From the NCBI GenBank assembly GCA_015680685.1, contig MNCI01025527.1, positions 116,129-180,128 of the forward strand: a stretch of DNA of 64,000 nt. Reading direction: 5' to 3'. The position numbers and the translations under genes are program-made. This stretch comes from Gnetum montanum. Taxonomy: Eukaryota > Streptophyta > Gnetopsida > Gnetales > Gnetaceae. The notes under the pieces were generated by a model. The model was not told the DNA's origin. It saw only the letters and a list, made by a program, of their open reading frames with translations, and did no database searches. Positions 47,831 through 59,488 of the stretch are shown here, piece after piece (positions within the stretch are counted from its first letter, which is position 1; every line of letters starts with the position of its first letter).

Positions 47831-47959
47831 GATCATTTACATACATTGTTCTCTTGAGTAGTAGTTAGGCCTTGTGAACATTCACCATGCATAAGGTAGA
47901 ATTTTATATCTTCATATGACTCCCTAGTAAGAGTAGTATGAACTATGAACACAACAGCA

Positions 47960-48440
47960 TCCTTAGTGCTTTGCATGATGGGTAGAGCATAGTCCACAGT
48001 TAGGGTGGGTAACTTACTAAACACATCTAGCATTACATTGAGGGCTAACATTGCAATTACATTGGCTATGAAATTCTCATTTTGGGGTATGTGTTGGATA
48101 TCAAAATCTCCAAATTATTGGAATAATTGCTTTTCTAGATCATAGTAAATTTTTAAGTGTTTGGCTTTACATGCATAAACATTAGTCATTTGGTTAACCA
48201 CAAGTTGTGAGTCACCTTTGATCATTAATTTCTTGATTCCTAGGTCATGAGCTTCCTCTAATTAAACCCTCATATTCCACTATGTTGTTGGTACATGAAA
48301 ACTTAAAATGGTAGGCAAAGGGTTAGACTTCACTAGATGGGAATGTTACAATGATGATGGCATTAGTCCCCTAGGTAGTTGAAGCTTCTTCAAAGTTCAT
48401 GAACAACCCCATAACCCTTAGACACTTAGCTAACAATGTT
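47960..48440 (-). pseudogene. Element T second RNase H (archaeal type)
   Basis: Visible blocks are PFAYHFKFSCTNNIVEYEGLI, LGIKKLMIKGDSQLVVNQ (written here within limits) and HIPQNENFIANVIAMLAL. They correspond to F-CTNN-AEYE-L, GDSQLVVNQ and H-PR--N--AD-LA-LA of the additional RNase H carried by Tat elements. The GDS Asp is present; the last Asp (A-D) is Asn and the first motif reads MNFEEAS instead of a DG form. Confidence 0.75.
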
Positions 48441-48586
48441 GATATGTTCATCAGGTAACTTAAGATCTATGGCTATTTGGTCATCAATAGGCAAAACAAT
48501 GAGTTGTATAGCTATAGATTGACCTTCGTTTAAGGATTAAGAGATGTAATGAAGGTCAAACTCTGTGGTTATGGCTTTCCATTAGG

Positions 48587-48960
48587 CTATACAACTACTT
48601 TTATAGGTGTTGGTTGTTTGAGTATGTTATCTTTGGAAATGATGTTCACTTGGCTCCTAAAGAGGTAGTATCTCCACTTTAATGAGAAGACCAGTGCTAG
48701 ATAATACTTCTTCACTTTAGTGGATGAGGTCTTCTGGGAAACTAATGCATAGCTAGGATAGTATACTAGCATTTCTACTTCATCATCATGTTTTTGATAG
48801 AGTAGAGAGGCAATGGATGTGTTAGAGATATTAAGGTAGATGTAAAATGGTTTACCCTCTTGTACCAACTCTTACTTAAGGTTTTCAAAGGCCTCTTGGC
48901 ATTGAGCCATCCACTCATAGTGAACCCCTTACTTAAGAAAGTGTTGCATGGACTATAATT
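48587..48960 (-). pseudogene. Element T first RNase H domain
   Basis: The open stretch 48587-48868 starts after a stop and reads KPFYIYLNISNTSIASLLYQ, VYYPSYALVSQKTSSTKVKK and LALVFSLKWRYYLFRS. It fits the K-LYLYLAVS--AVS-VL, PVYYVS-AL and LALV-A-RKL--YF order of Tat elements. The first Asp-equivalent position (LAVS type) is as usual for this degenerate domain. Confidence 0.8.
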
Positions 48961-49019
48961 TATCCATAAGCTTAGTAAAAAACCTATGGATAAATTGCAA
49001 TTTTTCTTGTAATTTTCGA

Positions 49020-50170
49020 AGCTCCTTAAGGTTGGTATGTACTATTTATTTGATATGGCCTTAACCTTATCAAGATCAACATGTATCCTTGCTTTAGACA
49101 CTACAAAGCCAAGCATCTTACTAGTATTGACACAGAACATACACTTTTTGCAATTGAGCCTAAGCTTGTACTTAAGGCATCATTTAAGCACAAGATCTAG
49201 GTTATTAGCATGGTCATTGGCCACTTTTGACTTAATGGCTATATCATCCATGTAATCATTGAGAAAACCTAGCATGTAATTACTAAAGATATAGGTCATG
49301 ACTCGTTAATACATTGTTCTTGCATTCTTAAGGCCAAAAGGCATCATGGTATAGCAAAAGGTACCCCAAGGGGTTATGATGTTCATGCTAAGTTGGTGCT
49401 CTAGGTTGATCCTAATCTAGTTATATCCAAAAAACCTATCAATGAAGGACAATAAGGCATACCCAACCGTAGTATTGATAAGTTTATTAATTCTAGGCAA
49501 AGGAAAGTCATCCTTCATGGTTTCCTTATTTAGGTCTCAAAAATTGATGCAAATATGGATACTCTCATTTTTCTTAGGGACTACCACTATGTTGCACACC
49601 CATTCTACATGGTTAACAACACTAATGAAACTAGGTTGGTAGAGTTTTGTGATTTTTTCATGAACTATTAAGCCCAAATCAAATCTAATTTTGCACACTT
49701 TTTACTTAACTAGTATAACACTAGGGTCTAGTATGATCTTGTGTTGTACTAGGTGCAAGTCTAGGTTTGGTATATCTTCATACAACCAAGCAAATGCCTT
49801 AATATTTTCTTGTAGGACTTTGGTGATGTCTTGAGCCTATTGAGGTTCCATTGAGGAACTTAGTTTTAGTGTTTTATCATCACCACTATGTGTTGTCACA
49901 TGAACCTCAACAACAGAGTCTTTAGTTATGTCTCCCACCTCTAAGTCAAGGGTTTTGACTAGGTTTTTAAGCCATTCTAGAGGTTTCTCTATCAAGGCTA
50001 TTTAGTTGACAAGACCCTTAGGCTCAAGATCTAGGCAATCAAGGTTGATACACTATTTAACATCACTATGAGGGCCACTTAAGCTTAGAGGTAAACTGAT
50101 ATGCTCCCAAGTACTCTTACTTCAATCTTGGATGTCAACCATAAGCACATTAAGTGGCATTTGGGTAAAG
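49020..50170 (-). pseudogene. Element T reverse transcriptase
   Basis: Segments in order: FAWLYEDIPNLD, HVEWVCNIVVVPKK, DDFPLPRINKLINTT, FIDRFFGYN, TPWGTFCYTMMPFGLKNA and the catalytic YMDD at 49243-49254. This is the only RT in the window with both Asp residues intact. Several TAG stops interrupt it. Upstream (to about 50170) the linker reads LEWLKNLVKTLDLEVGD, typical of the region before Tat RT. Confidence 0.85.
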
Positions 50171-50930
50171 ATGAGTAAATAATGCTATATTACTATGAAA
50201 GTATACAAAAATATGCTACTCTAATGTCAAACAAAATGCAAATGAGGTCATATAAAGCTATAAAAAAATGTAGAGATAAGTAGGTGCAATGGAATAAAGG
50301 CTAAAACAAGGTCACAATAGGTTACAAGCTTGCTAGTTTAAGGCCATAGTGGGCCATGATGCCAGTCTAGAGTCTTAGCAAACTATGATGCTAGTTTTAG
50401 GCCTTAGTAGGCCATGGTCACATAGTGCCAAATGGTGGTCAAGAAAGGTCAAACCCAATCATTCAATATCAATCAAAGGCTAAACAATGTCATATAGGAC
50501 TATAATAAGGATAAAGATAATGAAATAAAAGTATTATTGAGGCTAAATAAGGTCATCAATGCAACAATGGTCAAAACATGTCACGATGATGATAAACAAG
50601 GTTGAAACAAGATAAAGTAGGATACATATGATGTATTTTGGTCAAAAAATGGTCAAACTGGATTAGGTTTTGCTAGTTTTAGGCCTTAGTAGGTCATGGT
50701 TTAGGGCTATAATGTTTTTGGATTAGTTTTGGCATCAATGGAGGCTATTTTTGAGTTGTTTGGGCTTAAACATAAAGGGTTTTAAGGCATGAAGTAACTC
50801 CTAACATGAATGAAACTTTAAAATAATTTTCTAGGCTTATTTGGATTAGTTTTCAACTTTCAATGGCTTGCATGTCAGCATAGTTGACTGGGAGAAGATA
50901 ATGGACTAGTTTGGCCATTAGTTTCAACCG
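50171..50930. repeat. Non-coding stretch with repeated CTAGTTTTAGGCC(T/A)TAG words
   Basis: No gene. The phrase (g)ctagtttnaggccntagtnggccatg occurs at about 50331-50360, 50383-50413 and 50672-50700. The same phrase occurs in the same orientation at 59735-59795, on the far side of the antisense gene. GTCA-rich words are frequent. Confidence 0.55.
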
Positions 50931-53900
50931 CTAAAATCTCCTTTTTGAGCCTGAAAGTATCTTCCACACTAGATCCACATTGGCTAGTGTGGAAGAGGTC
51001 ACCTCTATCATGAAAACCAATGAAAATGGGTTGCATATCCTTAAAAGGGTTAAAATTAAGGTTCTAGGGCCTTTCGGAGGTAGTGTAGGGCCAAAGTTAT
51101 TAAAATGCATGACTTTTAAGGTCAAAAAGACCAATAAGTAGGATTTGAAGGTTCACCCCTTGTTTCCATACTACCTAGAATGGATAGGAGGGGGCTTAGC
51201 ATGGATAATCTAAATTTGTATAAGAACAAGGTTAAACAAGATTGCATGGCCATGTAGAACCAAGATCTAGTAGTTGTGCATCTCTTAGTTATGTTTTGAG
51301 GTCATTTCAAAGGTTTTTTAGTGTAAACGAAAGTTGGAATAGTTTCCTCCTATTTTTCCATGTTAAGAAGGTGGCCTCCGCATGGAAGAATGGGGGTGAA
51401 CTTGTTCCTTGACTTTGGGATGGCTTGCAAGCACATTGACCAGGTTTCTAGGCTTCTAGGGTTATAGACTATGATTTCCAATGTTTTGGATTGATTTTGA
51501 TCATGTTTGGAGGATATTTGAGGCTATGTAAGGTTACACCCCCTTTGATCTATTTTGGGGGAGTTTCTCTAGCATGGAAGATGGAAGTGGATGAATTTCA
51601 AGGGCTAAAATGAGGTCAAATGATCATGAATTCAAGGCTATAAATTCTTGGGCTTTTTTGATGTAGGTTTTTGGTCTTTGGGAGTGTCAACTTGCTATGA
51701 AAAGTGGAAAGGTAGCTTCACCCCCTTGTTTCCATGCTACCCAACATGGAAGATGCCTTTACTAGTGTGGATGGGTCAAGAATCCAATATCTAGGCCAAT
51801 TTTGACAAGCATTGATCATGCATGTTAGCTCTTCAAGTTGTTGGGATTGAAGGCTAGTGTTTAAAATTAATGTTTGGAAATTTTGAGTGTTCCTAAGTGG
51901 GTTTTTATTCTAACCCCCTTTTTTCCACACTGGGGCTTCCATGCTCAATGTGGATCTAGCTAGGAAAATCTAAGGGGAATAGTTTTTGGCTATTTGTGAT
52001 TAGCTTTGGAGAGTATGAGGGCTTTGCGAGGTGTAAAAAGTGTGTTAGGGTGCATTCAAGGCTATTTGGTGTTAGTTTGAGATGTCTAAGGGCCATTTTC
52101 AAGTCACCCTAGTATCCACATTAGATCCATGCTAGCTAGCATTGAAGAGGTGATTCTCAATGTGAAAGAACTGAGGGAGCTTATTTTTTTTTTTGCCATT
52201 TTTTATCACTTTTGGTCATGCATGAGTGTCTCAAGGGTTTCCAGTGTTGATTTTTGATGCCTAGGATCAAAATCTGGTGATTTTGAGGGTTGTTAGATAG
52301 TTTTCTTGGGTTTATCCCTCTAGTTTCATGTTGGATCTATGCTACCCAATTTGCATGGGGTGCTCCTTAGCATGGAGAATCAAAGGAGGGNNGAGGGGCG
52401 GTGTGCACTTTTAGGCTATTTTAGTTGACTTTCGGAAGTTTGGTGGCTTCTAGAAGGATTAGGTTACTTATGGAAGTCAAATTTCATGGAAATCTCATGA
52501 GTTTTGGCCTTAACCCTTTCCATCCACACTAGGGGTGGGGTTCTTAGCATGAACAAAGTTCTCAATAGCATGGAAGAACCTTAGGATGTTTATTTATATT
52601 AATTTTTGGAAGTCTAGTATCTTCCAAAAGGGCTATCAAGGTTTTGGTGTAAGTATAAGGTAATTTTTTATTATTTGGATGTATCTAGGATCCCTCATGA
52701 ACTTTCCTAGCTATATCCACATTGGCTATCATGGATGAGGTCTCTCCCATCATGGAACAACCAAAAATGTCAATTCTAGTGTCTTTTGACATTGAATTGA
52801 CTATGCATGTTACCTCTAGGATTTGCTAGGGTCAATTTTCAAGATTTGGCACTAAGATCTACTAGTTTGGAGGCTCCTAGATGCCTCATGAAATCAATCC
52901 CCCCTCCTTCCACACTAGGCATGGTATCCTTAGCATGTATGAAAGGGGATTTTTTGCCATTTTAGACTAATTTTGGGGCACTAGGAGGCTTCAAAAGGTT
53001 TTGGTAGGATCTGGAGATCACTAGGGTAGGTTACTAGGCTACTTTTGGTTGTAAATTAGGTTTTCTTGCATATCCATGGGCTTCGATGTTGGCTCAACAT
53101 TAGGAAGTGTGGAGGAGGGGTTCACTAGTGTGGAAAAGGCTATGTGTTTAGAATGAACCCATTTTATGATCAAACTAGGCTATCGGAGTTTGTCACAGAG
53201 TGCTAGGGTTGAAAAATGGCTACTAGGTAGTCGATTTTGGCAGTTTTGGTCATTCCCCTATCCATCCACGCTGAATCTAAACTAGCTAGCATGGATGAGG
53301 TCTCCTTTAGCATGGATCAACCAAATCCTAAAGTTTTAATCACTTTTGGTTGGTTTTGGTGAGGTTTCAGGGCTACCGAGGGTGACTAGAATGATTCTAG
53401 GCAATGTGGGTCCACTCTAGGGGTCAAACTTGGTCTAGATGGGTAATGTAGGGGGGGCAAGGTAAGAATAGGTGTTACCTTATTTTCTCCATGCCAAGAA
53501 ATATTTCCTTACCATGGAAGCCCAACATACCAATATTTGACTAAATTTAACCCTCTATTAAAGGTCAAGGCTGAATGGGGTAGGTTATAGTTATAAAAAA
53601 TGCAAGGAAGTTAGGGTCTTAAGGTTTTAGAAGGTGGGGAGCATGCATCCATGCTAGATCCATGTTGCCTAGCATGGATGCATGGGGATTAAAGATAAAA
53701 TTTAATTTAGGTATCAAAATACCATTGTTTATCATTTAGGGATCAAAATCCCATTGTTTATAGAGTTTCTTAACTAGAAGTGAGAGCATATGGTGGGGCC
53801 CATTGCCTAAAATTCAAAAATTTTAGAATTTAACATATCTCCCAAAATTCTTAGCATGGAAATGACTTTCTCCCCATTGTGCTTTAGTGCACTTTGAGTT

Positions 53901-54130
53901 CCAATGAACATAGTTAGCAATAGGGATTAAAGAGTAGGCATTTAGGTTTTAATTTGGTTTTTATGATTGGATTGCTAAGTGTTAGGCGCAAATCATTAGT
54001 TCTCCATCATAGTGGCCTCACTAGAGCTATGGTAGAGATTTATCATTGTATATTTCATCCATCCCTAGCATAGAAACACTAGATCCCTCCCCCAACCAGT
54101 GTAGACACTCCATTTCTTCAAATTTTCTAG
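50930..54130. repeat. Degenerate tandem array, about 195-200 bp per unit, about 16 units
   Basis: A recurring block of the type (cc)cttnnatccacactngatccatgctagctagcatggaagagg, followed by a second agcatgga and a pyrimidine/purine-rich spacer, appears near 50962, 51160, 51355, 51545, 51700, 51920, 52110, 52315, 52515, 52705, 52905, 53075, 53265, 53490, 53650 and 53860. Units are highly diverged. Many contain the dyad ccatgctag-ctagcatgg. Tat/Ogre elements are known to carry tandem subrepeats in non-coding regions, which fits the location. Confidence 0.7.
52391..52392. other. Two undetermined bases (NN)
   Basis: The only ambiguous bases in the window, followed by an unusual gaggggcggtg. They fall inside the tandem array and may mark an assembly join. 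Confidence 0.95.
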
Positions 54131-54155
54131 CTTCCTTAGCATTGGTGCTGCAAGG

Positions 54156-57100
54156 ATGAAGCAACATGGAGGAAAGAGCAAGAATCCAAGGATTTAGAGG
54201 GTAGATGAGGATGACAAGAACCTCTCCAAGCCTCCTAAGCTAATCTCAATCCAAGAATATTCCATGGACACTCCAAAGTAGGCCAATTTTAGCTATTTTT
54301 CTTGTTTTTGGACATTTTCCTTATTTTTTTTAGCTAGGGTACAACTGTATTTGTTACATCTACACTAAGGGAGTGGCTAGAATGAAATTCTGACAAAATA
54401 ACACCTCATATTTTGGCTGTTTTTATGTAGATCTAGGATCATTTTTTTGTTTTAGCCTTGGTAGATTAAATTTTCAAAATTAGGTTTGTTGGTTTATGTG
54501 CTTTTCTATTAATTTGATGGGGTTTTTTTTGGTCAGATCTAGGCCTTAAGACTAGCCAAAATTAAATTGTGAAAAAATCACAGCCCTCATTTTTTTGGTT
54601 TTTACATGGGTTTAAGGTTGCATGGATTTTTTGGCTTTAATTCATGGTGAAACAAAATTAACTTTTATCAATTTTATGTGTTTTTAAATGTTTTTGATGC
54701 AAAAAGAAAGAAACGTTATGAATTTTTCGTTAAGAAAAAGGCTAAGTAGTAATATAATATAAGGTTGTGGGTTTATAGATATTTTTTAAGCTTTCTTTTG
54801 GTTGCGGTCTCATTCAATTTGGGTTTGTAACGATGAAGTTATGGTTGTTTTAGTGAGGTTGTGCAGTTAGATCTTTTGTGCCTTTTTTCAAAATTTCATG
54901 TAAAGTTATGAATTTTTTCAAAGCGAATAGTAAGGGTTTTGGATTATTTTTAGATATTTCTATGTATTTTATGACCTAATCTTTCCAATGGAGGTGGAAT
55001 CACTCTATTTGAATCTAAAATAAATTTTTAACGATTTTTTTTATTAAACTTATGTAAAAAAGGGGTTTTCGAATGGTGACTAGATCACTGCTTCGTTTTT
55101 CATGTTTTATGTTAAAATGGCTATGCACTTTTGGCTATGTTTATTATCACTAAAAAGCTCATGATTTTAAGATTCCTTTTGTATGGAATCACTAAAATCA
55201 AAGTTTAAAAGACTTTTTCTGAATTTTTTACTGCGGTCATGCGATTTAGGGCTTTTTCATTGATGGTCAGGTTACTACAAAGTTTTCTCTATTATTTGTA
55301 AAATCCTATAATAATTTTTAAATATTATAGTTATGGTTGTGTAGCTCATGATTTTTGGATTCCAATGGCAGTGGAATCACCAAATTCAAAGCCATGGTTA
55401 ATTTTTCACAAATTTTTCTATATGCTCATGCGCGTAGAGGTTTTTCATAGTTGTAACAATGTATCCCTTAGGGATGGGTAGTGTATCTTAGAAAATTTTT
55501 CTTATTAATGGAGAATGCCCTTAGGGATGCCAAAAGATTCTAGTCATGCTCTAAGATTGGTTTTATGAGAAATAAAAATATTTTACTATTTTTAGTAAGT
55601 TGTTTTAACATGGTTTTGGACTAAGACATGAGTTTGGCTATAATGCATAATGACTACAAGGGTTGTAACTATATTGTCATAGAATTCTTATATAAATTTG
55701 AATGAAAACCTTAGATTTTTTTATAGAGGCTAATTTCAACCCTAACTATGATGTTTTGCAAATTTGGCAAGAAATCCTAAGCGGTTGTGATATTTTTGTT
55801 TCCCCATGCAAAGCACTACTAAATCCCATACTCATCATAGTCAAGTTAGTGGGCATCTTGTGTTTCATTGGTTATCCTAAGGCAAACATCCCTTTGCCTA
55901 ATATGGCCTTGGAGAGGGGCTCTCTTTGGTTTTGTCTAAGGGCAAGGGAATTCCTTGCCTACATCCTATAGAACTTCAGTGTGATGCTATGGTCACACTT
56001 ATTTGCAAATGTGGCTAGGGTCATAGTGGAGATACTAATGCCTCAAGTATCTAGCCTAATTGCCAGGTTCATCATTGATGATCCATTACCTCAAGTAATA
56101 GGGAAAACAGCAAACCTTATTAGCACACACTACCATTCAGATATCTGGACTATGCCAGAGTACTATCAATATAATGCTGACATTACTTTGATGATGGCAT
56201 AGACAGTCGACACATTCTTTTAGAACTCGCTTGGCACCATATACCATCTACAAGGGTAAGCATGGTTGTTATAGTATTTTTTATGTTTTTGGGTTCATTG
56301 GTTAAGTTACCTTTTCTAACTTGTTGGTTTTTATGAACTTCTTACAAATACAAGATCAATCATCAAGGCTTGATCATGTCTTGGTGGCGCAAACTACCTA
56401 AGAGGTATTTACCAAGGGTCCTTAGATCAGAGCTATTGTGTATGGATAGTTAAAAGGGAAATTTGATAAATGCACTAAAGACTCTAACCATGTCTACAAG
56501 AAGTGCATTGCCAATAAGATGATACAAAGCTTCTGGATGGACCCCAAGGATCAGACCTTTGTAGCTAGAACCTTCACACAAGCCACACTAAGCAAGAAGA
56601 AGAAAGGTAAACACAAGGATTGTAATGTGTTCTATTATTTTAACTAGTTGTTAAACATTCCTATGCTAATGCTAAACATTTTTTTATTATCTTGTAGGGC
56701 CTTCCACCTCTACGAACGTCATCTTATTAGTTTTAGGACATCATGAGGATACCCTCATCTTGAAATTTGATGAGGTGATACCAGCAAAAGAGTGGTTGAG
56801 GGGATAGATGCCTAGATACATCCAAGAAAATATTAAGCATGCGAGTTTGCTTGATTAGTTGATCAAAGCTATCCCTTGCATCCTAGCTACAGAGATGATA
56901 AACATCATTGACTCCTTCAATGAAGAAGTTGATCATTTCAGCATCACAGTTTAAGGTGTACCAATTACCATACCCATCAATGAGGTCACCTTTTGTAACT
57001 TGTTTGGTATCCCTGCTAATGAGGAAAATGTTGCCACCAAAACAGTGAAGGAACCAAGCCATTATGAGGAAGTTTTGAAGTGGTTCATTACTAGTAAGGG

Positions 57101-59488
57101 CCACTTTGGGCTTTTTGTGGATAGCTTCATGAACCTTGAGCTAAAGGCATTGTATCCTATGTTTAAGTCTCATGTGTGTTTTAAACTATTATCATAAAAG
57201 AAGGTAATTGACATTGCATAGGGATGGACCTTTAAGAAGGTCATGATGATGGATACCATATTTAATTGGATGGCTTCTTTGGATGTTGGGCTTTAGGTGG
57301 AGATCCCCAAACTTTGCAATGATATCTCTGCCATAATCCACATGCACTTTGAATTATTTGTAGGTTATTTGAAGAGGTTTATGGAGTTTTTTGTGGTGTG
57401 GAGAAATGGATGATGGGTGGTACAAGATCCAGACTAGCTTTCTAGGCCTTGAATAAATCACATTTATCCAACCATGTGAGCCTAGAACCCACCAAATTAG
57501 ATGGATGATTCATTGTTTGTTACCATAAAGGATCTTGATGATAGGTAGTGTGACTCCCTTGATAACATGGGGGAGGAGCTTCTCATGATTCAAACGAGCA
57601 TCTTGGCAACTCAATGGTTATGTAGATAGGTTGAAAGGGTAGTTAGGGATAAGGTTAAGAGGCCCTTAGAGGAAGCATGACTAGTGTTAGAGCAATCCAC
57701 CCAGAAGAAGCTTAAGTTTAAGCCTAAAACATCACATTAGGTAGTCAATGGTATGTTTTATCTATGTTTTCATTATTTTATGTTTTAAGACTTATGGCTA
57801 TGTTATGGTTTTCTATGCTAATCTATTTTTATGTTCTATGGTTGTACATAAGCATCAAGGCATGGTAGCTCAAGCTACCATGGAGAAGGAAGCATAGAGG
57901 CATGTAGTTGCTATAGCAAAGGAGGAACAAAGGCATGTAGAAGAGGAACTATTATAGCATCATGAGGCTAAAGGATTAGCCAATGTAGATATAGGTAATC
58001 TAGATGCATTATTTGGTGAGGTAATACCAAGTACGTTCTCCATCGTCATCCTAGAGGAGAGAGAGAAGGAGCTAGGTATGCACATGTCTTAACGCTTCTT
58101 GTTATATCCATTGATTTTAAGTTTGGTTTTAGTTCTAACTGTATGATAATTCTTATGCTTATAGTAGTTCTATACCCACTAGTGAATGCCCTTGTCCCTA
58201 CACTTAGCACAAAACCATGGGTGGAGGTCCTTGACAAGATGAAGTTCATGGGCAGAATGGCCAAGGACATCATTGACCAATTACAACATGTTGCACTTGA
58301 GATAGCTAAGAACTTTATTTTCTATGCCTTATTCATTTTTTCTATGTCATAGTTTATGTTTATGTTAGGGCTATCATAGGCTATAAACTATGTTTTAGTG
58401 TTGTATCTCATGGTTGTATGTTGTCTACAGTGCCATCTATGGAGTGGGATCCCAACCAAGACATGGAGATTAACTCCTTGTTGAAGCTTCCCTTAAATGT
58501 ACAAAGTGTACCCTTGAAGTTGTATGAAACTTCTATTGATCTAGCAATGTCATATGCAAAAAAGTCATGGGAGATGGACATGTCCAATGAATTTCTATGG
58601 GAGAAAGTTGTGGCCTTGAGGGAGGAGACCCAGTGGCATGTTCTGACTATTAGGAAACTCTAGCAATACAAGGCCTTTATGGAAGCCCAAGTGGCTAACT
58701 TAGAGAACTTGTAAACCAAAAAGATCATGTGGGCCTACTACTAGCACACCATCCATGACAAGGTGGCACTATCATTGGAGATGACAAAGTAGTGAATGTA
58801 GATGGATCCCATCTCTTAGAAGATCAAAGATTGGAAAGATCACTATGCATGGATCTTAGAGTGGGGTAAGACAAAAAAGGATCAAAAATGATAGTATAAG
58901 GCTGATTGGGAGGCCTATTTAAAGTGGTTCAAAGAGGAGTCAATTGAATAGTGCAAGAGAAAGCTATTCATTTAGGGAATTTAGGTGGACAGTGCCTACT
59001 AGCTTTTTGAGAATACTCTCATGATGGAGAAATTTCCTACTCCTCAAATCACCATTGGTATAGGTGAGACCTCCATGGCTACCATCACTTAGGAACCACC
59101 TACTTGGACTGTAGTGAATAGAACTAGCATCCTCATAGGTGTTGATTTTGGGGATATTGACTAGGCCAACTAGATGGAAGACCAAATTCTCCATCAGTAG
59201 GAGAATGACCTTCTACATCTACCCCTAGAAGTTATAGAGCCATATTTCCCATAGGTTGATGTATTTTATGCTTTAGTTTTATTATTTTTGTTTAAGTTAT
59301 ATTTTTGGTTGCTAGTTACTAATTGGTTATGTATTGTTGTATTTTAGACATTAGGAGACATCAGTAGCCCTAGTGGTGGTGGTGGTGGGGATGATCCACC
59401 ATTTTCTCCTCTAGATTCCCCTTAGCATCCTCCATCTACCTATTTCAACTTATTTGGCCACATATTATTTTTTTATCATTTTTGTTGA
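54156..59488 (+). pseudogene. Multi-exon gene-like unit antisense to element T
   Basis: I do not recognise the protein. Eight putative exons with GT...AG junctions: 54156-54277 (starts MKQHGGKSKNPRI), 55727-56255, 56355-56606, 56698-57750, 57853-58075, 58165-58310 (donor unclear), 58431-59254 and 59348-59488. Within exons 2, 4 and 7 (529, 1053 and 824 bp) one frame runs without a shift, broken only by point stops, mostly TAG/TAA. Exon 2 reads WQEILSGCDIFVSPCKALL and IWTMPEYYQYNADITLMM. Exon 4 holds VPITIPINEVTFCNLFGIP, like the I----I---LGLP patch of plant transposon proteins. Exon 7 is helical and charged (KKSWEMDMSNEFLWEK). Exon 8 has SPSGGGGGDDPPFSP. Donors such as AGG-gtaagc and acceptors such as cttgtag are strong. 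It may be an accessory antisense ORF of the Tat element or a captured gene; inactive as read. Confidence 0.6.
54780..55470. repeat. Tandem repeat of about 188 bp in putative intron 1
   Basis: The block ttccaatggnngtggaatcac...ttcaaa recurs at 54983, 55173 and 55360 (spacings 190 and 187), with a weaker copy near 54795. Each is followed by a ctgcggtcatgcg / gctcatgcgcg-type segment and tttttcat. The rest of 54278-55726 is T-rich with no coding signal, as expected of an intron. Confidence 0.65.

Noticed and set aside
1569-59488. Alternative genetic code with TAG/TAA read as Gln
   Set aside because: Stops do replace Gln often, but TGA stops also occur, catalytic Asp residues have become Asn, and LTR pairs differ by many transitions. 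Mutational decay explains all of this.
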